Below are positions 43,984 through 53,732 of a DNA stretch of 64,000 nucleotides, in pieces. The stretch is taken from contig OZ244982.1 of the NCBI GenBank assembly GCA_965223115.1, forward strand, positions 1,922,001 to 1,986,000, read 5' to 3'. The position numbers and the translations under genes were made by a program. Each line of letters begins with the position of its first letter. The stretch's first letter is position 1. This DNA is from CBDCUI01 sp965223115. GTDB taxonomy: Bacteria > Pseudomonadota > Gammaproteobacteria > UBA4575. The notes beneath the pieces were generated by a model. That model saw nothing but the letters and a program-made list of their open reading frames with translations, was not told the origin of the DNA and searched no databases.

Positions 43984-44724
43984 ATGACTGCTTTAACCAT
44001 AACGTATGCAATTTTGTTTTATCTTGCCACTGCTATCTTAATAGTTGGGGTGGGATATAAAGTTTGGCTTTATGCAAAAACTCCCGCACCTTTAAAAATT
44101 CCTACCACACCTGCACCCACGACGAGAAGTGGAGTCGCATTTAGAATGCTAAAAGAACTCACTGTGTTTGAGAGTTTATTTAAGTCCAACAAATGGACAT
44201 GGCTATTCGGGTGGCTGTTTCATTTTGGTTTATTTTTAGTACTATTAAGACACTTGCGTTATTTCATTGATCCTGTTTGGAGTTGGGTTGTTTTTTTACA
44301 ACCATTTGGGAAATATGCTGCTTTCATGATGCTAGCAGGCTTAGCTGGGCTATGGGCTAGAAGATTTTTTGTAGACCGTGTGCGTTATATCTCCGCACCA
44401 TCAGATCACCTCATGCTTGCTTTGTTAATTGCCATTGGTGCCACTGGGGCCTTGATGACCTTTGTTGAACATACCGACATCATCTCCTTAAAGTCTTTTT
44501 TACTAGGCCTCATGGTATTCAAGTGGTCGCCTTTACCAAATGATCTAATCTTAATTGTGCACTTAAGTTTAGTGATTTTATTAATGATCATCTTTCCTTT
44601 TAGTAAACTTATGCACGCACCAGGTGTTTTCTTTAGCCCAACTCGAAACCAAATTGATAACCCTCGTGAACATCGGCATCTTGCTGAGTGGGCAACAAAA
44701 TTTGAATCCAATAAAGCGAGTTAA
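43984..44724 (+). CDS. dsrM: DsrM, haem-b membrane subunit of DsrMKJOP
   Basis: The 246-residue membrane protein has about six helices and histidines suited to haem b (WLFHFGLFLVLLRHL, LIVHLSL, KLMHAPG), as in NarI/HdrE-type subunits. AAGGAA lies near the start. dsrK starts two bases after its stop, so the pair is coupled. It passes electrons from DsrK to quinone or the periplasmic subunits. Confidence 0.93.
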   Translation: MTALTITYAILFYLATAILIVGVGYKVWLYAKTPAPLKIPTTPAPTTRSGVAFRMLKELTVFESLFKSNKWTWLFGWLFHFGLFLVLLRHLRYFIDPVWSWVVFLQPFGKYAAFMMLAGLAGLWARRFFVDRVRYISAPSDHLMLALLIAIGATGALMTFVEHTDIISLKSFLLGLMVFKWSPLPNDLILIVHLSLVILLMIIFPFSKLMHAPGVFFSPTRNQIDNPREHRHLAEWATKFESNKAS

Positions 44725-44726
44725 CC

Positions 44727-46268
44727 ATGGCTGCAGCAGAATTCGATACTCCTGAAATAAAAGAATATCCAGTCATCCCACATCTGCAAAAAGATGTAAT
44801 GGCGCATAGCCAACCTTTTACGGCCAAAGCTGAGTTCCAAGAACAACTAGGTTTCCCAGGTGAACTCGTTGACAACTGGAAACAAGTTGCCATCGATAAA
44901 ATGGGTGACTTAACTAGCAAATACAGATCTCTACAGGTTTTCCTAGATGCATGCGTAAAATGTGGCGCATGTACAGATAAGTGCCATTATTATCTGGGCA
45001 CATCCGATCCTAAAAATATGCCGGTGGCACGCCAGGATTTATTTAGAAAAGTATATCGCCGCTATCACACTATCTCGGGCAAACTCTTTCCAAAACTGGT
45101 GGGTGCAGAAGATCTAACTGAGGAAGTATTAGATGACTGGTACAGCTATTTTCACCAGTGTTCACAATGTCGTCGTTGTTCAGTGTATTGTCCTTACGGT
45201 ATCGATACTGCAGAGATTTCTATGGCTGCACGTGAAGTCATGGATGCGATCGGCAAAGGACAAAAATATTGTAATGAAATCATTGGCAAAGCTCAGACCA
45301 TAGGAAACAACCTTGGTCTGCCAGAGCCTGCTTTAATAGATACCTTAGAAGGTTTAGAAGAAGATGTTGAAGAAGATACCGGTGTCAAGGTTCGTTTCCC
45401 AGTTGATGAAAAAGGCGCTGAAATACTGCTTATCACCCCTTCTGCAGACTTCTTTGCCGAACCCCATATAGATGGCTTGATTGGTTACGCGAAAGTATTT
45501 CACCAAGCCGGCATCTCATGGACCTTGAGTTCTTATGCAAGTGAAGCCGCAAACTTCGGTATGTTCATTGGTAGTTATGAAAACATGCAAAAACTTGCAC
45601 TGCGAATCCGTCAAGCTGCCATTGAACTCGGTGCAAAAAGAATTGTTTTTGGTGAATGTGGCCATGCTTGGCGCGTTGCTTATTCGTTCTTAAATACATT
45701 GGCAGGACCATTTGACTTTCTAGATCCAAACTATCCCGTTCCACAGCACATTTGTGAAGTGACTCATGAACTCATCCAAGCAGGTAAATTGACTTTAGAC
45801 CCTTCTCAAAACGATGACATGGTCGTAACTTATCATGACTCTTGTAATGTCGCGCGAGCTTCACGTATGGGAAATAAGCCTGGTGGTCAATTCGAAATAC
45901 CAAGAGAAATTATTAAGGCTGTATGTAACAACTATGTAGACATGCCCAGCTATGCCATTAAAGAAGGGACTTATTGTTGCGGCGGCGGCGGCGGGCTATT
46001 AACAGACGACCTTATTGAATTACGTGTTAAAGGTGCGCTACCGCGTATGGAGGCACTTAAGAATGTAGTAAATGATTATGGCGTTACACACATGGCTGCT
46101 ATTTGTGCAATTTGTAAAAGTCAGTTTTCAAAAATCTTTCCATACTATGATTTTCGTATGGACCAAATTGTCAGCCTGCATCAGTTAGTCAGTAATGCCA
46201 TTGTATTAGAGCCTGAAGAAGGTTCTTCACAACATGGTGATGATGAAGAACAAGCGGAAGCAGCTTAA
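44727..46268 (+). CDS. dsrK: DsrK, cytoplasmic iron-sulfur subunit of DsrMKJOP (HdrD-like)
   Basis: The 513-residue protein has two [4Fe-4S] sites: Cys76, 79, 82 and 86 (ACVKCGACTDKC) and QCSQCRRCSVYCPYG near residue 146. Two CCG-type motifs follow: YHDSCNVARASR and GTYCCGGGGGLL, the noncubane cluster used for heterodisulfide reduction. It likely oxidises or reduces the DsrC cysteines. It follows dsrM by two bases. Confidence 0.95.
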   Translation: MAAAEFDTPEIKEYPVIPHLQKDVMAHSQPFTAKAEFQEQLGFPGELVDNWKQVAIDKMGDLTSKYRSLQVFLDACVKCGACTDKCHYYLGTSDPKNMPVARQDLFRKVYRRYHTISGKLFPKLVGAEDLTEEVLDDWYSYFHQCSQCRRCSVYCPYGIDTAEISMAAREVMDAIGKGQKYCNEIIGKAQTIGNNLGLPEPALIDTLEGLEEDVEEDTGVKVRFPVDEKGAEILLITPSADFFAEPHIDGLIGYAKVFHQAGISWTLSSYASEAANFGMFIGSYENMQKLALRIRQAAIELGAKRIVFGECGHAWRVAYSFLNTLAGPFDFLDPNYPVPQHICEVTHELIQAGKLTLDPSQNDDMVVTYHDSCNVARASRMGNKPGGQFEIPREIIKAVCNNYVDMPSYAIKEGTYCCGGGGGLLTDDLIELRVKGALPRMEALKNVVNDYGVTHMAAICAICKSQFSKIFPYYDFRMDQIVSLHQLVSNAIVLEPEEGSSQHGDDEEQAEAA

Positions 46269-46322
46269 TTATTAATTAGTAGATAACCTAAATATTTTAA
46301 AGACTTATTTTGGAGTAAATTT

Positions 46323-48275
46323 ATGGCAACCTCAAAGGAAGAAATGACTCACAAACTTACATTTAGAAAGTTTGAAGATGGAGATCATCAATGGGGTAAT
46401 TTTGGTGATGCAATTTTCGAAGCAGACCATTCGCACAAATGCCCAACTTATGTACATCGCACTCCCCCATGTCAAGGCAGTTGTCCTTCTGGTGAAGATA
46501 TACGTGGTTGGTTGCAAATTGTGCGTGGCATTGAAAAGCCACCAACAGAAGAAATGTCTATGCAGGAATATGCTTTTTTACGTTCAACAGATGCAAATCC
46601 CTTTCCTTCCATGATGGGCCGTGTTTGTCCTGCACCATGCCAAGATGGTTGTAATCGAAATCATGTTGAAGACTTTGTCGGCATCAACGCAGTTGAGCAA
46701 TACATTGGTGACAGTGCATTTGAGCAAGGTTTTAAATTTGAGACTCCAGAAAAATTAAATGGCAAAAAAATTGCAGTCGTTGGCGGTGGTCCTGCTGGTC
46801 TAGCAGCTGCTTATCAACTACGCCGTAAAGGTTATGCCAGTGTGATATTTGACGATCACGAAGAACTCGGCGGTATGTTCCGTTATGGCATCCCTGGTTA
46901 CCGTACACCACGTGATTACTTAGATCACGAAATTCAACGTATCCTTGATATGGGTGGTATAGAAACTCGTATGGGTATACGCGTAGGTAAAGATGTTTCA
47001 GTAAAAGACATTGAGGAAGAATTTGACTCCATCCTTTGGGCCATAGGTTGTCAGTCCGGGCGTGGTCTTCCCGTTGAAGGTGGAGACGCACCTAACTGTG
47101 TATCCGGAGTTAAATTCCTCGAAGCTTTTAATACGGGTCGTCTACAAGTCACGGCTGATCGTGTTGTATGTGTTGGAGGCGGTGACACCTCCATTGACGT
47201 GGTTTCAGTTGCACGTCGACTTGGTAGAGTAAACAAACTAAATAAAGAAGAAGCGCCTGAACATGTCATTGGCGGCTACGTTGCACACGACTCTGCCTAT
47301 GCAGCAGCACGTCAAGGCGCAGAAGTTACTCTTACTTCATTATTCCCTCGCGCTGAAATGACAGCAGCACAGCATGAAGTAGACGATGCAATGCGCGAAG
47401 GTGTAGATATTAAAGATGGCGTAATGCCAATCAAAGTCATCATTGGCGACGATGGAAGAGCTACAGCATTGCGTATGGCGGAATGCAAAATGGAAGATAA
47501 TCGGCCCATAGCCATCGAAGGTACAGAATTTGATATTGAATGTGACTTAATCGTATCTGCAATTGGCCAAGGTGGAGATCTAACTGGGCTGGAAGAATTT
47601 GATAATGGCCGTGGCCTAATCGATGCCGACAAGTTCTATGCAGTTCCTAATCATGAAGGTCACTTTGTTTGTGGCGATATTATACGCCCACATCTTTTAA
47701 CTACTGCTATTGGCCAAGCTTCTATTGCAGCCGACAGCATTGATTACTACCTCAACAAGCAAACCATCAAAAAACGTCCGAAGGTTGACGTACATCATTT
47801 TGATTTATTGGAGAAGTTACAAGAATCTGGGCTCGAACCTGAAGATTACCAGTCTGGTGAATATCGTGGCACAGATCAGTCTAAGTTTTCAGTGCACAAT
47901 TATGAAGATCGTGCTGAACAAGAGATTATCGGTGCAGATGAATTGTTTTTAGGCCACTTCCCTTTTACACCTCGCAATTTACGCGAAGAACATGGGCCTG
48001 ACGCAGAACAAGTATTAGGGAATTTCGAAGAACGTATGAAAAACTTCACTGATGAGCAAGCAGTTGAAGAAGCAAATCGCTGCATGAGTTGTGGCATGTG
48101 CTTCGAATGTGACAACTGTGTTGTATATTGTCCACAAGATGCAGTTTTCCGCGTCAAAAAAGATGCCTCTACAACCGGGCGTTACGTCGACACGGATTAC
48201 AGTAAATGTATTGGTTGCCACATTTGTGCTGATGTATGCCCTACTGGTTACATTGATATGGCGTTAGGTCATTAA
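46323..48275 (+). CDS. dsrL: DsrL, NAD(P)H-linked iron-sulfur flavoprotein
   Basis: The 650-residue protein begins with an iron-sulfur region (PPCQGSCPSGEDIRGWLQ). A FAD loop (IAVVGGGPAGLAAAYQLRR) and a nucleotide loop (VCVGGGDTSIDVVSVARR) follow, GltD-like. Two C-terminal [4Fe-4S] motifs (CDNCVVYCP, CIGCHICADVCP) complete it. DsrL interacts with DsrAB in oxidisers, passing its electrons to NAD(P)+. The size matches full-length oxidative DsrL. Confidence 0.96.
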   Translation: MATSKEEMTHKLTFRKFEDGDHQWGNFGDAIFEADHSHKCPTYVHRTPPCQGSCPSGEDIRGWLQIVRGIEKPPTEEMSMQEYAFLRSTDANPFPSMMGRVCPAPCQDGCNRNHVEDFVGINAVEQYIGDSAFEQGFKFETPEKLNGKKIAVVGGGPAGLAAAYQLRRKGYASVIFDDHEELGGMFRYGIPGYRTPRDYLDHEIQRILDMGGIETRMGIRVGKDVSVKDIEEEFDSILWAIGCQSGRGLPVEGGDAPNCVSGVKFLEAFNTGRLQVTADRVVCVGGGDTSIDVVSVARRLGRVNKLNKEEAPEHVIGGYVAHDSAYAAARQGAEVTLTSLFPRAEMTAAQHEVDDAMREGVDIKDGVMPIKVIIGDDGRATALRMAECKMEDNRPIAIEGTEFDIECDLIVSAIGQGGDLTGLEEFDNGRGLIDADKFYAVPNHEGHFVCGDIIRPHLLTTAIGQASIAADSIDYYLNKQTIKKRPKVDVHHFDLLEKLQESGLEPEDYQSGEYRGTDQSKFSVHNYEDRAEQEIIGADELFLGHFPFTPRNLREEHGPDAEQVLGNFEERMKNFTDEQAVEEANRCMSCGMCFECDNCVVYCPQDAVFRVKKDASTTGRYVDTDYSKCIGCHICADVCPTGYIDMALGH

Positions 48276-48299
48276 TTAGTATTGTATTGGTAAAATAAA

Positions 48300-48788
48300 A
48301 TGCACAAAATATTTGGTGATAAGCGTAAATACCTATGGTTGCCAGCAGCTGTATTTATTTGTATATCTTTCTATAGTGTATTGGCTGGAAACCCAGAAGA
48401 CATACCCCCACCTAAAGCAAATTACAATGACGAAACACGTTGTGTTGAGCCTGTAGAGATTATGCGCAAACGACACTTTGAGTTTATCTTAGACCATCGT
48501 GACCATACTGTAATCGAAGGTATTCGCACAACACAACACAGCTTAAACGGCTGTATTGATTGCCACATAACACCCAATGCACAGGGTAATTATGCACGCT
48601 ATTCAGAGGACACACATTTTTGTGCAAGTTGTCACCAATTTGCCGCAGTTAATATAGATTGCTTTCAATGCCACTCCGATCGACCCGAAGAAGCAATTCG
48701 CAAAGCAATAAAGCAAAATAAAACAACTAAAAACTCGTCGCAAAAATTTCATCAGAACTTACAATTAAGTGATTCGCTTGTTAAATAA
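48300..48788 (+). CDS. dsrJ: DsrJ, triheme cytochrome c
   Basis: The 162-residue protein has an uncleaved-looking N-terminal membrane helix (LWLPAAVFICISFYSVLAG). Three haem-c sites are CIDCH, CASCH and CFQCH. Cys48 in DETRCVEP is placed like the unusual distal Cys ligand reported for the purple-sulfur DsrJ. The C-terminal tail after the third haem is Lys/Asn-rich and shows no further motif. It is the periplasmic electron carrier of DsrMKJOP. Confidence 0.95.
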   Translation: MHKIFGDKRKYLWLPAAVFICISFYSVLAGNPEDIPPPKANYNDETRCVEPVEIMRKRHFEFILDHRDHTVIEGIRTTQHSLNGCIDCHITPNAQGNYARYSEDTHFCASCHQFAAVNIDCFQCHSDRPEEAIRKAIKQNKTTKNSSQKFHQNLQLSDSLVK

Positions 48789-48818
48789 ACAGGCCTATGT
48801 ATTACAATAATTAAAACT

Positions 48819-49574
48819 ATGCGTTACAAATTAGACATAGAAGAAACCAATCTTAACCGCCGCGAATTCCTCCGTGGAGCCGCTGCTCTCGGTGGCTTAA
48901 CTATCGCGCCAGGAATTGTTTTATACCAGACTGCAACTGCTAAACCTGCTGATCAAGCTGTCAGTAGTGAACAGCGTTGGGGAATGTTAGTTAACACCAA
49001 TGCCTGTCATGAAGATTGTGATGCATGTGTAAGTGCATGTAATGAAGAAAATGGTTTATGGAGCTTGGATCGACCTACAACCGATGCACAGTGGATTCGT
49101 AAACTCAATGTAACGGATAAACAGACCGGTCATGTCACTTCATTGCCTATGATGTGCCAACATTGTGAACATCCGCCTTGTGTAGACGTATGTCCAACCG
49201 GTGCTTCATTTCGCCGCGAGGATGGCATAGTACTTGTCAACAAACACACTTGCATCGGTTGCCGCTATTGCATGATGGCATGCCCATACAAAGCAAGATC
49301 TTTTATTCATGAACCTTTGCAGGATCAACTACCACATTCACCGCGTGGCAAAGGTTGTGTTGAAAGCTGTACTCTATGTGTGCACAAAGTAGATCGTGGT
49401 GACAATAACACAGCCTGCGCAGAAGCGTGTGCAAACGAGGGACATCACGCTTTATTGTTTGGTGATCTAAATGACCCCAACAGTGAAATATCAAAACAAT
49501 TAATTAAACATGGTGGCACGCAAATCCGCGCCGATTTGGGATTAAACACCGGTGTACGCTATCAAGGCATATAA
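48819..49574 (+). CDS. dsrO: DsrO, periplasmic ferredoxin subunit with Tat signal
   Basis: The 251-residue protein has a Tat signal NRREFLRGAAALGGLTI and cysteine clusters for several [4Fe-4S] centres: CHEDCDACVSACNEE, CQHCEHPPCVDVCP, CIGCRYCMMACP and CTLCVHKV with a later Cys. It pairs with DsrP as in NrfC/NrfD modules and connects DsrJ to the membrane. dsrP begins two bases after its stop. Confidence 0.95.
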   Translation: MRYKLDIEETNLNRREFLRGAAALGGLTIAPGIVLYQTATAKPADQAVSSEQRWGMLVNTNACHEDCDACVSACNEENGLWSLDRPTTDAQWIRKLNVTDKQTGHVTSLPMMCQHCEHPPCVDVCPTGASFRREDGIVLVNKHTCIGCRYCMMACPYKARSFIHEPLQDQLPHSPRGKGCVESCTLCVHKVDRGDNNTACAEACANEGHHALLFGDLNDPNSEISKQLIKHGGTQIRADLGLNTGVRYQGI

Positions 49575-49576
49575 AA

Positions 49577-50797
49577 ATGGAAACGACTCGTTTTAGTTCA
49601 ATCGACGCAAGATCAATTCAATATTGGATTTTATTAGGAGCCCTTGTTTTCGCCACATTGATAGGTGTGCTATCTGCGCATCATATGGATATCGAGGGCC
49701 ATCATATCACTGGCATGAGCAATCAAATTGTGTGGGGTTTCCCACATGTAATAGCAATTTTTTTAATTGTTGCAGCATCCGGAGCCCTAAATGTAGCTTC
49801 TATATCATCTGTATTTGGTAAAACAGATTATAAACCTCTTGCTCGCTTATCAGCCTTGCTAGCCATAGCATTATTAGTCGGTGGCTTAGCGATTTTAGTT
49901 CTAGATCTTGGTCGACCGGATCGTTTAATTGTCGCTATGACAAAATACAACTTCAAATCTATCTTCGCTTGGAACATCTTTTTATACACCGGCTTCATTA
50001 TCATCACCGGTATATACCTATGGATGATGATGGAACGAAAAATGAATAAATTTAGCAGACCTGCTGGTTTTTTCGCTTTCATTTGGCGGCTCATTCTCAC
50101 TACAGGTACTGGCTCTATTTTTGGCTTTCTAGTTGCACGCCAAGCTTATGACGCAGCAATCATGGCGCCTTTATTTATTATTATGTCATTTGCTTTTGGC
50201 TTGGCTGTTTTCATTTTAGTATTGCAGGCCAGTTACAGTTGGACAAATCGCCCCCTGGGTGACGCTATTCTAAATAAACTTAAAAATCTCTTGGGTATAT
50301 TTATCGCATCTGTATTTTATTTTGTACTTGTATACCATTTAGCTAATTTATACGCTACCGAGCATCATGGCATTGAACATTTTATTTTAGTAAATGGTGG
50401 TATCTATACATTTCTATTTTGGGCTGCACAAATGGTCATAGGTTGTTTAATTCCTTTAGCTTTAATTTTTATAAAACCCATGAGTCAATCAAGAGCCATG
50501 ATCTCACTGGCAGCAATACTCGTCATTGTTGGTGGTATTGCACAGCTGTATGTAATCATTATCGGTGGTCAAGCATATCCACTTATTTTATTCCCAGGCA
50601 TGGAAGTGAGTAGCAGTTTTTATGATGGTGTTGTAGCAGAATATGCGCCTAGTATTTTTGAAATCTTACTCGGTATTGGTGGAATTTGTTTATCTCTAGT
50701 CATCGTTGCCGTTGGTATCGCAGTACTTGAATTTCTACCAGAAAGTTTGTCTGACAACGCCCTTAAACTTGGCTCAGCCGATTCTGCATCTGCATAA
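49577..50797 (+). CDS. dsrP: DsrP, NrfD-like membrane subunit
   Basis: The 406-residue protein has about ten membrane helices and fits the NrfD/PsrC fold that passes electrons between quinone and a periplasmic iron-sulfur subunit. It is coupled to dsrO (two bases). Conserved-looking VLDLGRPDRLI and GVLSAHHMDIEGHH occur in the first third. It forms the quinone-linked part of DsrMKJOP. Confidence 0.94.
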   Translation: METTRFSSIDARSIQYWILLGALVFATLIGVLSAHHMDIEGHHITGMSNQIVWGFPHVIAIFLIVAASGALNVASISSVFGKTDYKPLARLSALLAIALLVGGLAILVLDLGRPDRLIVAMTKYNFKSIFAWNIFLYTGFIIITGIYLWMMMERKMNKFSRPAGFFAFIWRLILTTGTGSIFGFLVARQAYDAAIMAPLFIIMSFAFGLAVFILVLQASYSWTNRPLGDAILNKLKNLLGIFIASVFYFVLVYHLANLYATEHHGIEHFILVNGGIYTFLFWAAQMVIGCLIPLALIFIKPMSQSRAMISLAAILVIVGGIAQLYVIIIGGQAYPLILFPGMEVSSSFYDGVVAEYAPSIFEILLGIGGICLSLVIVAVGIAVLEFLPESLSDNALKLGSADSASA

Positions 50798-50831
50798 AAA
50801 CTTGTCAGCACTTAAAGTGCTTTAGCTAAAC

Positions 50832-52193
50832 GTGGCACGTCTACTTTTTTCTGCCGCACATAAATCTTCTGGCAAGACTGTATTAAGCCTTGGTGTCTGT
50901 GCTTCATTGTGTGAAAAAGGACTGAAAGTACAAACCTTTAAAAAAGGCCCTGACTATATCGACCCAATGTGGTTATCCAAGTCCACACAACGCAGCTGCT
51001 ACAACCTAGACTATTGGACACAATCAAAGCAAGAAATCATATCCACACTTGTGACTCATAGCCAAGATACCGATATCTGTATTATCGAAGGAAATAAAGG
51101 TTTGCATGATGGTCTTGCAACAGACGGAAGCAACAGCAACGCAGCTTTGGCAAAAATGCTTAACACACCTGTGGTATTAGTTCTTGATACACGCGGTACA
51201 ATTCGGGGTGTAGCTCCTTTGTTATTGGGTTACCAACAGTTCGACCCAGAAATAAATATTGCTGGTGTTATTCTAAACTTCGTAGGTGGAAATCGTCACG
51301 CCGCTAAATTAACAAATGTATTAAATGAATACACTGACATTCCCATCTTGGGCACAGTGCAACGACATCCTGAGCTTGAATTGGTTGAACGTTACCTTGG
51401 TTTAATGCCAAGCAACGAAGACGATCAAGCCAATAAAAAAATCAAACAAATTGCAAATAGAGTATCTAATCAAGTTGATCTAGATAAGCTCATCAGCATA
51501 GCAAATACTGCTCCTAATATTGATACAAAGATAAATCTTAAACCTAATAAACAAAATAATGCTTTAAAAATTGCTTATGCTAAAGATGAAGCCTTTGGTT
51601 TTTACTATGCCGATGATTTTGATACTTTTACAGCACATGGCGTTGAACTCATCCCTTTCGATACCATAAATGATAAGCAATTACCTGTAGCAGATGCATT
51701 ATTTATTGGTGGCGGATTTCCCGAAAAACGTATGCAGCAATTAGCCGCTAACACAAGTATGAAACAGGCAATTCACAATGCAATCGAGCAAGGTATACCA
51801 ACTTATGCCGAATGCGGCGGCTTAATGTATCTATGTGAATCCATTCATTACAATACACAGCAAGCCGAAATGGTTGGTATTATAAAAGCCAGATGTGAAA
51901 TGCATAAAAAGCCTATTGGTCGTGGTTATACACTTTTAGAAAACACGACTTCTCATCCTTGGCCGAATAATTCCAGTGAGCCTATTCCTGGACATGAATT
52001 TCATTATTCAAAAATTATCGATATGCCTAAAGACACCCAATTTGCTTTTCACGTCAAACGTGGTTTTGGCGTAGATAGCAGAAATGACGGGATTCTGTAT
52101 AAAAATTTATTAGCTTGTTATGCTCACCAAAGAAATACACATAAAAATCAATGGATTCCAAATTTTATAAACTTTATAAAAACATGCCATTAA
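50832..52193 (+). CDS. dsrN: DsrN, siroheme amidase (cobyrinate a,c-diamide synthase-like)
   Basis: The gene starts at GTG and encodes 453 residues. The P-loop region is SAAHKSSGKTVLSLGVCA and the C-terminal glutamine amidotransferase domain has the nucleophile Cys in TYAECGGLMYLCE. By homology to CbiA it uses glutamine to amidate siroheme, giving the siro-amide of DsrAB. It follows dsrP by 34 bases. Confidence 0.93.
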   Translation: MARLLFSAAHKSSGKTVLSLGVCASLCEKGLKVQTFKKGPDYIDPMWLSKSTQRSCYNLDYWTQSKQEIISTLVTHSQDTDICIIEGNKGLHDGLATDGSNSNAALAKMLNTPVVLVLDTRGTIRGVAPLLLGYQQFDPEINIAGVILNFVGGNRHAAKLTNVLNEYTDIPILGTVQRHPELELVERYLGLMPSNEDDQANKKIKQIANRVSNQVDLDKLISIANTAPNIDTKINLKPNKQNNALKIAYAKDEAFGFYYADDFDTFTAHGVELIPFDTINDKQLPVADALFIGGGFPEKRMQQLAANTSMKQAIHNAIEQGIPTYAECGGLMYLCESIHYNTQQAEMVGIIKARCEMHKKPIGRGYTLLENTTSHPWPNNSSEPIPGHEFHYSKIIDMPKDTQFAFHVKRGFGVDSRNDGILYKNLLACYAHQRNTHKNQWIPNFINFIKTCH

Positions 52194-52244
52194 AGATATA
52201 TTAGAATTACAATCTTGGTTAAAAATTTAAGCGAATATAACAGC

Positions 52245-52571
52245 ATGTCGATCGAAGTTACCGTTGCTGCAGCAAACGTAATAAAAAAATCTGCAGTTGA
52301 ATCAAAATTAGAAAATACAGCCTTGCGAATTGCTGCAACTCGCAATACAGACAATACCATCCATTACGGTTTAGGATTTGATGATATTGGTGGCGCATCA
52401 GACAAAGACCATTATTTTAAATCTAATGGTGTAGAAATTGTCGTTGCCGAATCGAGTTTGGAATTATTAGAAGGCACAACAATTGATTATGTAGAACTAG
52501 AGCCTAAACAATTTAATTTTGTATTCTTAAACCCAAACGATCCTAATTATTCGCCACCTACAGAGGAATAA
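52245..52571 (+). CDS. dsrR: DsrR, IscA-like protein without cysteines
   Basis: I use the ATG at 52245 (MSIEVTVAAANVIKK); a TTG ten codons upstream would add an untypical start. The 108-residue protein has an A-type fold pattern (VAAANVIKKSAVESKLENTALRI) but contains no cysteine at all, as reported for DsrR. It therefore cannot carry an Fe-S cluster like IscA. It is the last gene of the main dsr operon. The start is weakly supported by ribosome-binding sequence. Confidence 0.88.
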   Translation: MSIEVTVAAANVIKKSAVESKLENTALRIAATRNTDNTIHYGLGFDDIGGASDKDHYFKSNGVEIVVAESSLELLEGTTIDYVELEPKQFNFVFLNPNDPNYSPPTEE

Positions 52572-52607
52572 TGTTTCTCTTTGATGAATACTAGAGGGGC
52601 ATAAATA

Positions 52608-53020
52608 ATGTATGCAAAAAAATTTACGCTTACAACTATTGCCGTATTCATCTTCATAGCAATATTTGATTATGTATTCCACGGTATTTACTAAAACCCA
52701 TATATGAGCAAACTGCAAACCTATAGAGACTAGAAGAAGCTATGCAATCCTATATAGGTTGGTTATTTCTAGGTCAATTTATAATTTCTATTGGTTTTAT
52801 TGCACTTTTTACCAAAGCCTTCAAAAGAGGAGGGGTTATTGAAGGTATTGTATTTGGGATATTATTAGCTATTATTTTGATCGGTAATTTGCTTATCGGC
52901 TATGCCGTAGCACCTTACCCAAATAATCTGATTGTTAAATGGACTATAGACTTATTAATTCAGCTACCAGTTGCAGGAATCATTGTAGCTTTAATATATC
53001 GACCCAAAAGCAAAGCGTAG
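52608..53020 (+). pseudogene. Broken membrane-protein gene (one frameshift and one nonsense codon)
   Basis: A 28-codon frame (MYAKKFTLTTIAVFIFIAIF and on to FHGIY-stop) runs into TAA at 52692. Reading in the -1 frame from about 52685 gives YLLKPIYEQTANL, then TAG at 52724, then RLEEAMQSYIGWLFLGQF, continuing in the open frame to 53020. Restoring one base and changing TAG to TGG gives a plausible membrane protein of about 138 residues with four helices. So two lesions separate fragments of one gene. The last part (52742-53020) could still be translated alone from its ATG. Confidence 0.65.
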
Positions 53021-53052
53021 ACATGTTTAAACTTTCCGTAGCCGCTATTTAA

Positions 53053-53577
53053 ATGAAAAAATTTTTTTCTATCTTGTTTTTGCTAATACTAATACTTGGT
53101 ATTGCGGGTTATTTTTTACCAACGCAATATACGATCGATAAAAGCATTACTATCTCTTCATCACCGCAACACATACATGAATATGTAGGCGACTTGAAAA
53201 ATTGGTCTGCCTGGACTCCATGGAAAGAAAAAGATCCCGATGTTGAAATCACTGTTGGTGATAAAACAACTGGTATAGGCGCCACACAGAATTGGAAAGA
53301 CAAACACGGAGGTGGCTCACTAATAGTTACTTTCTGGTCACCAGAAAAAGGCATTGAATATGATTTGTTTTTTCAAGCTGGTAAATATAAATGTAAAAGT
53401 GCTATCACATACACGTCACCAACAAACAAAAGCACAAAAGTAAACTGGACAATGCAAGGAGATACCAATCTCCCCATTGTTGGCGGTTATATGGCATTGT
53501 TCATGAAATATACTATTGGTTCTATGTTCCAACAGGGCTTAAAGCAGTTAAAAACTGTAGTTGAACAAAATACTTAA
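53053..53577 (+). CDS. SRPBCC-family (START/Bet-v1-like) protein with N-terminal membrane anchor
   Basis: The 174-residue protein has an N-terminal hydrophobic helix (FFSILFLLILILGIAGYFL). A polyketide-cyclase-like domain follows with the typical LKNWSAWTPWKEKDPDVEIT and GATQNWKDKHGGGS. Such domains bind hydrophobic ligands. It lies 32 bases after the broken membrane gene. The function is unknown. Confidence 0.78.
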   Translation: MKKFFSILFLLILILGIAGYFLPTQYTIDKSITISSSPQHIHEYVGDLKNWSAWTPWKEKDPDVEITVGDKTTGIGATQNWKDKHGGGSLIVTFWSPEKGIEYDLFFQAGKYKCKSAITYTSPTNKSTKVNWTMQGDTNLPIVGGYMALFMKYTIGSMFQQGLKQLKTVVEQNT

Positions 53578-53732
53578 TTTTTTCTAAAAATTTAATCATA
53601 CCGCTAATAATCGTAATTTATTGCTGACAATCGGCAATTTTACCTTACTAACGGTCTCGCCAGCTATTCGAGAAAATGCATTAACTCGCTACACTCATAA
53701 ATTAAGAGGATATTTATGTTGGTGGGATAGTG

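Noticed and set aside
46732..47269. Long antisense frames inside dsrL
   Set aside because: They mirror the codon pattern of dsrL, lack ribosome-binding sites and show no domain features.
50808..50822. Small hairpin between dsrP and dsrN
   Set aside because: Only a 5-bp stem, no T-run; too weak to call a terminator.
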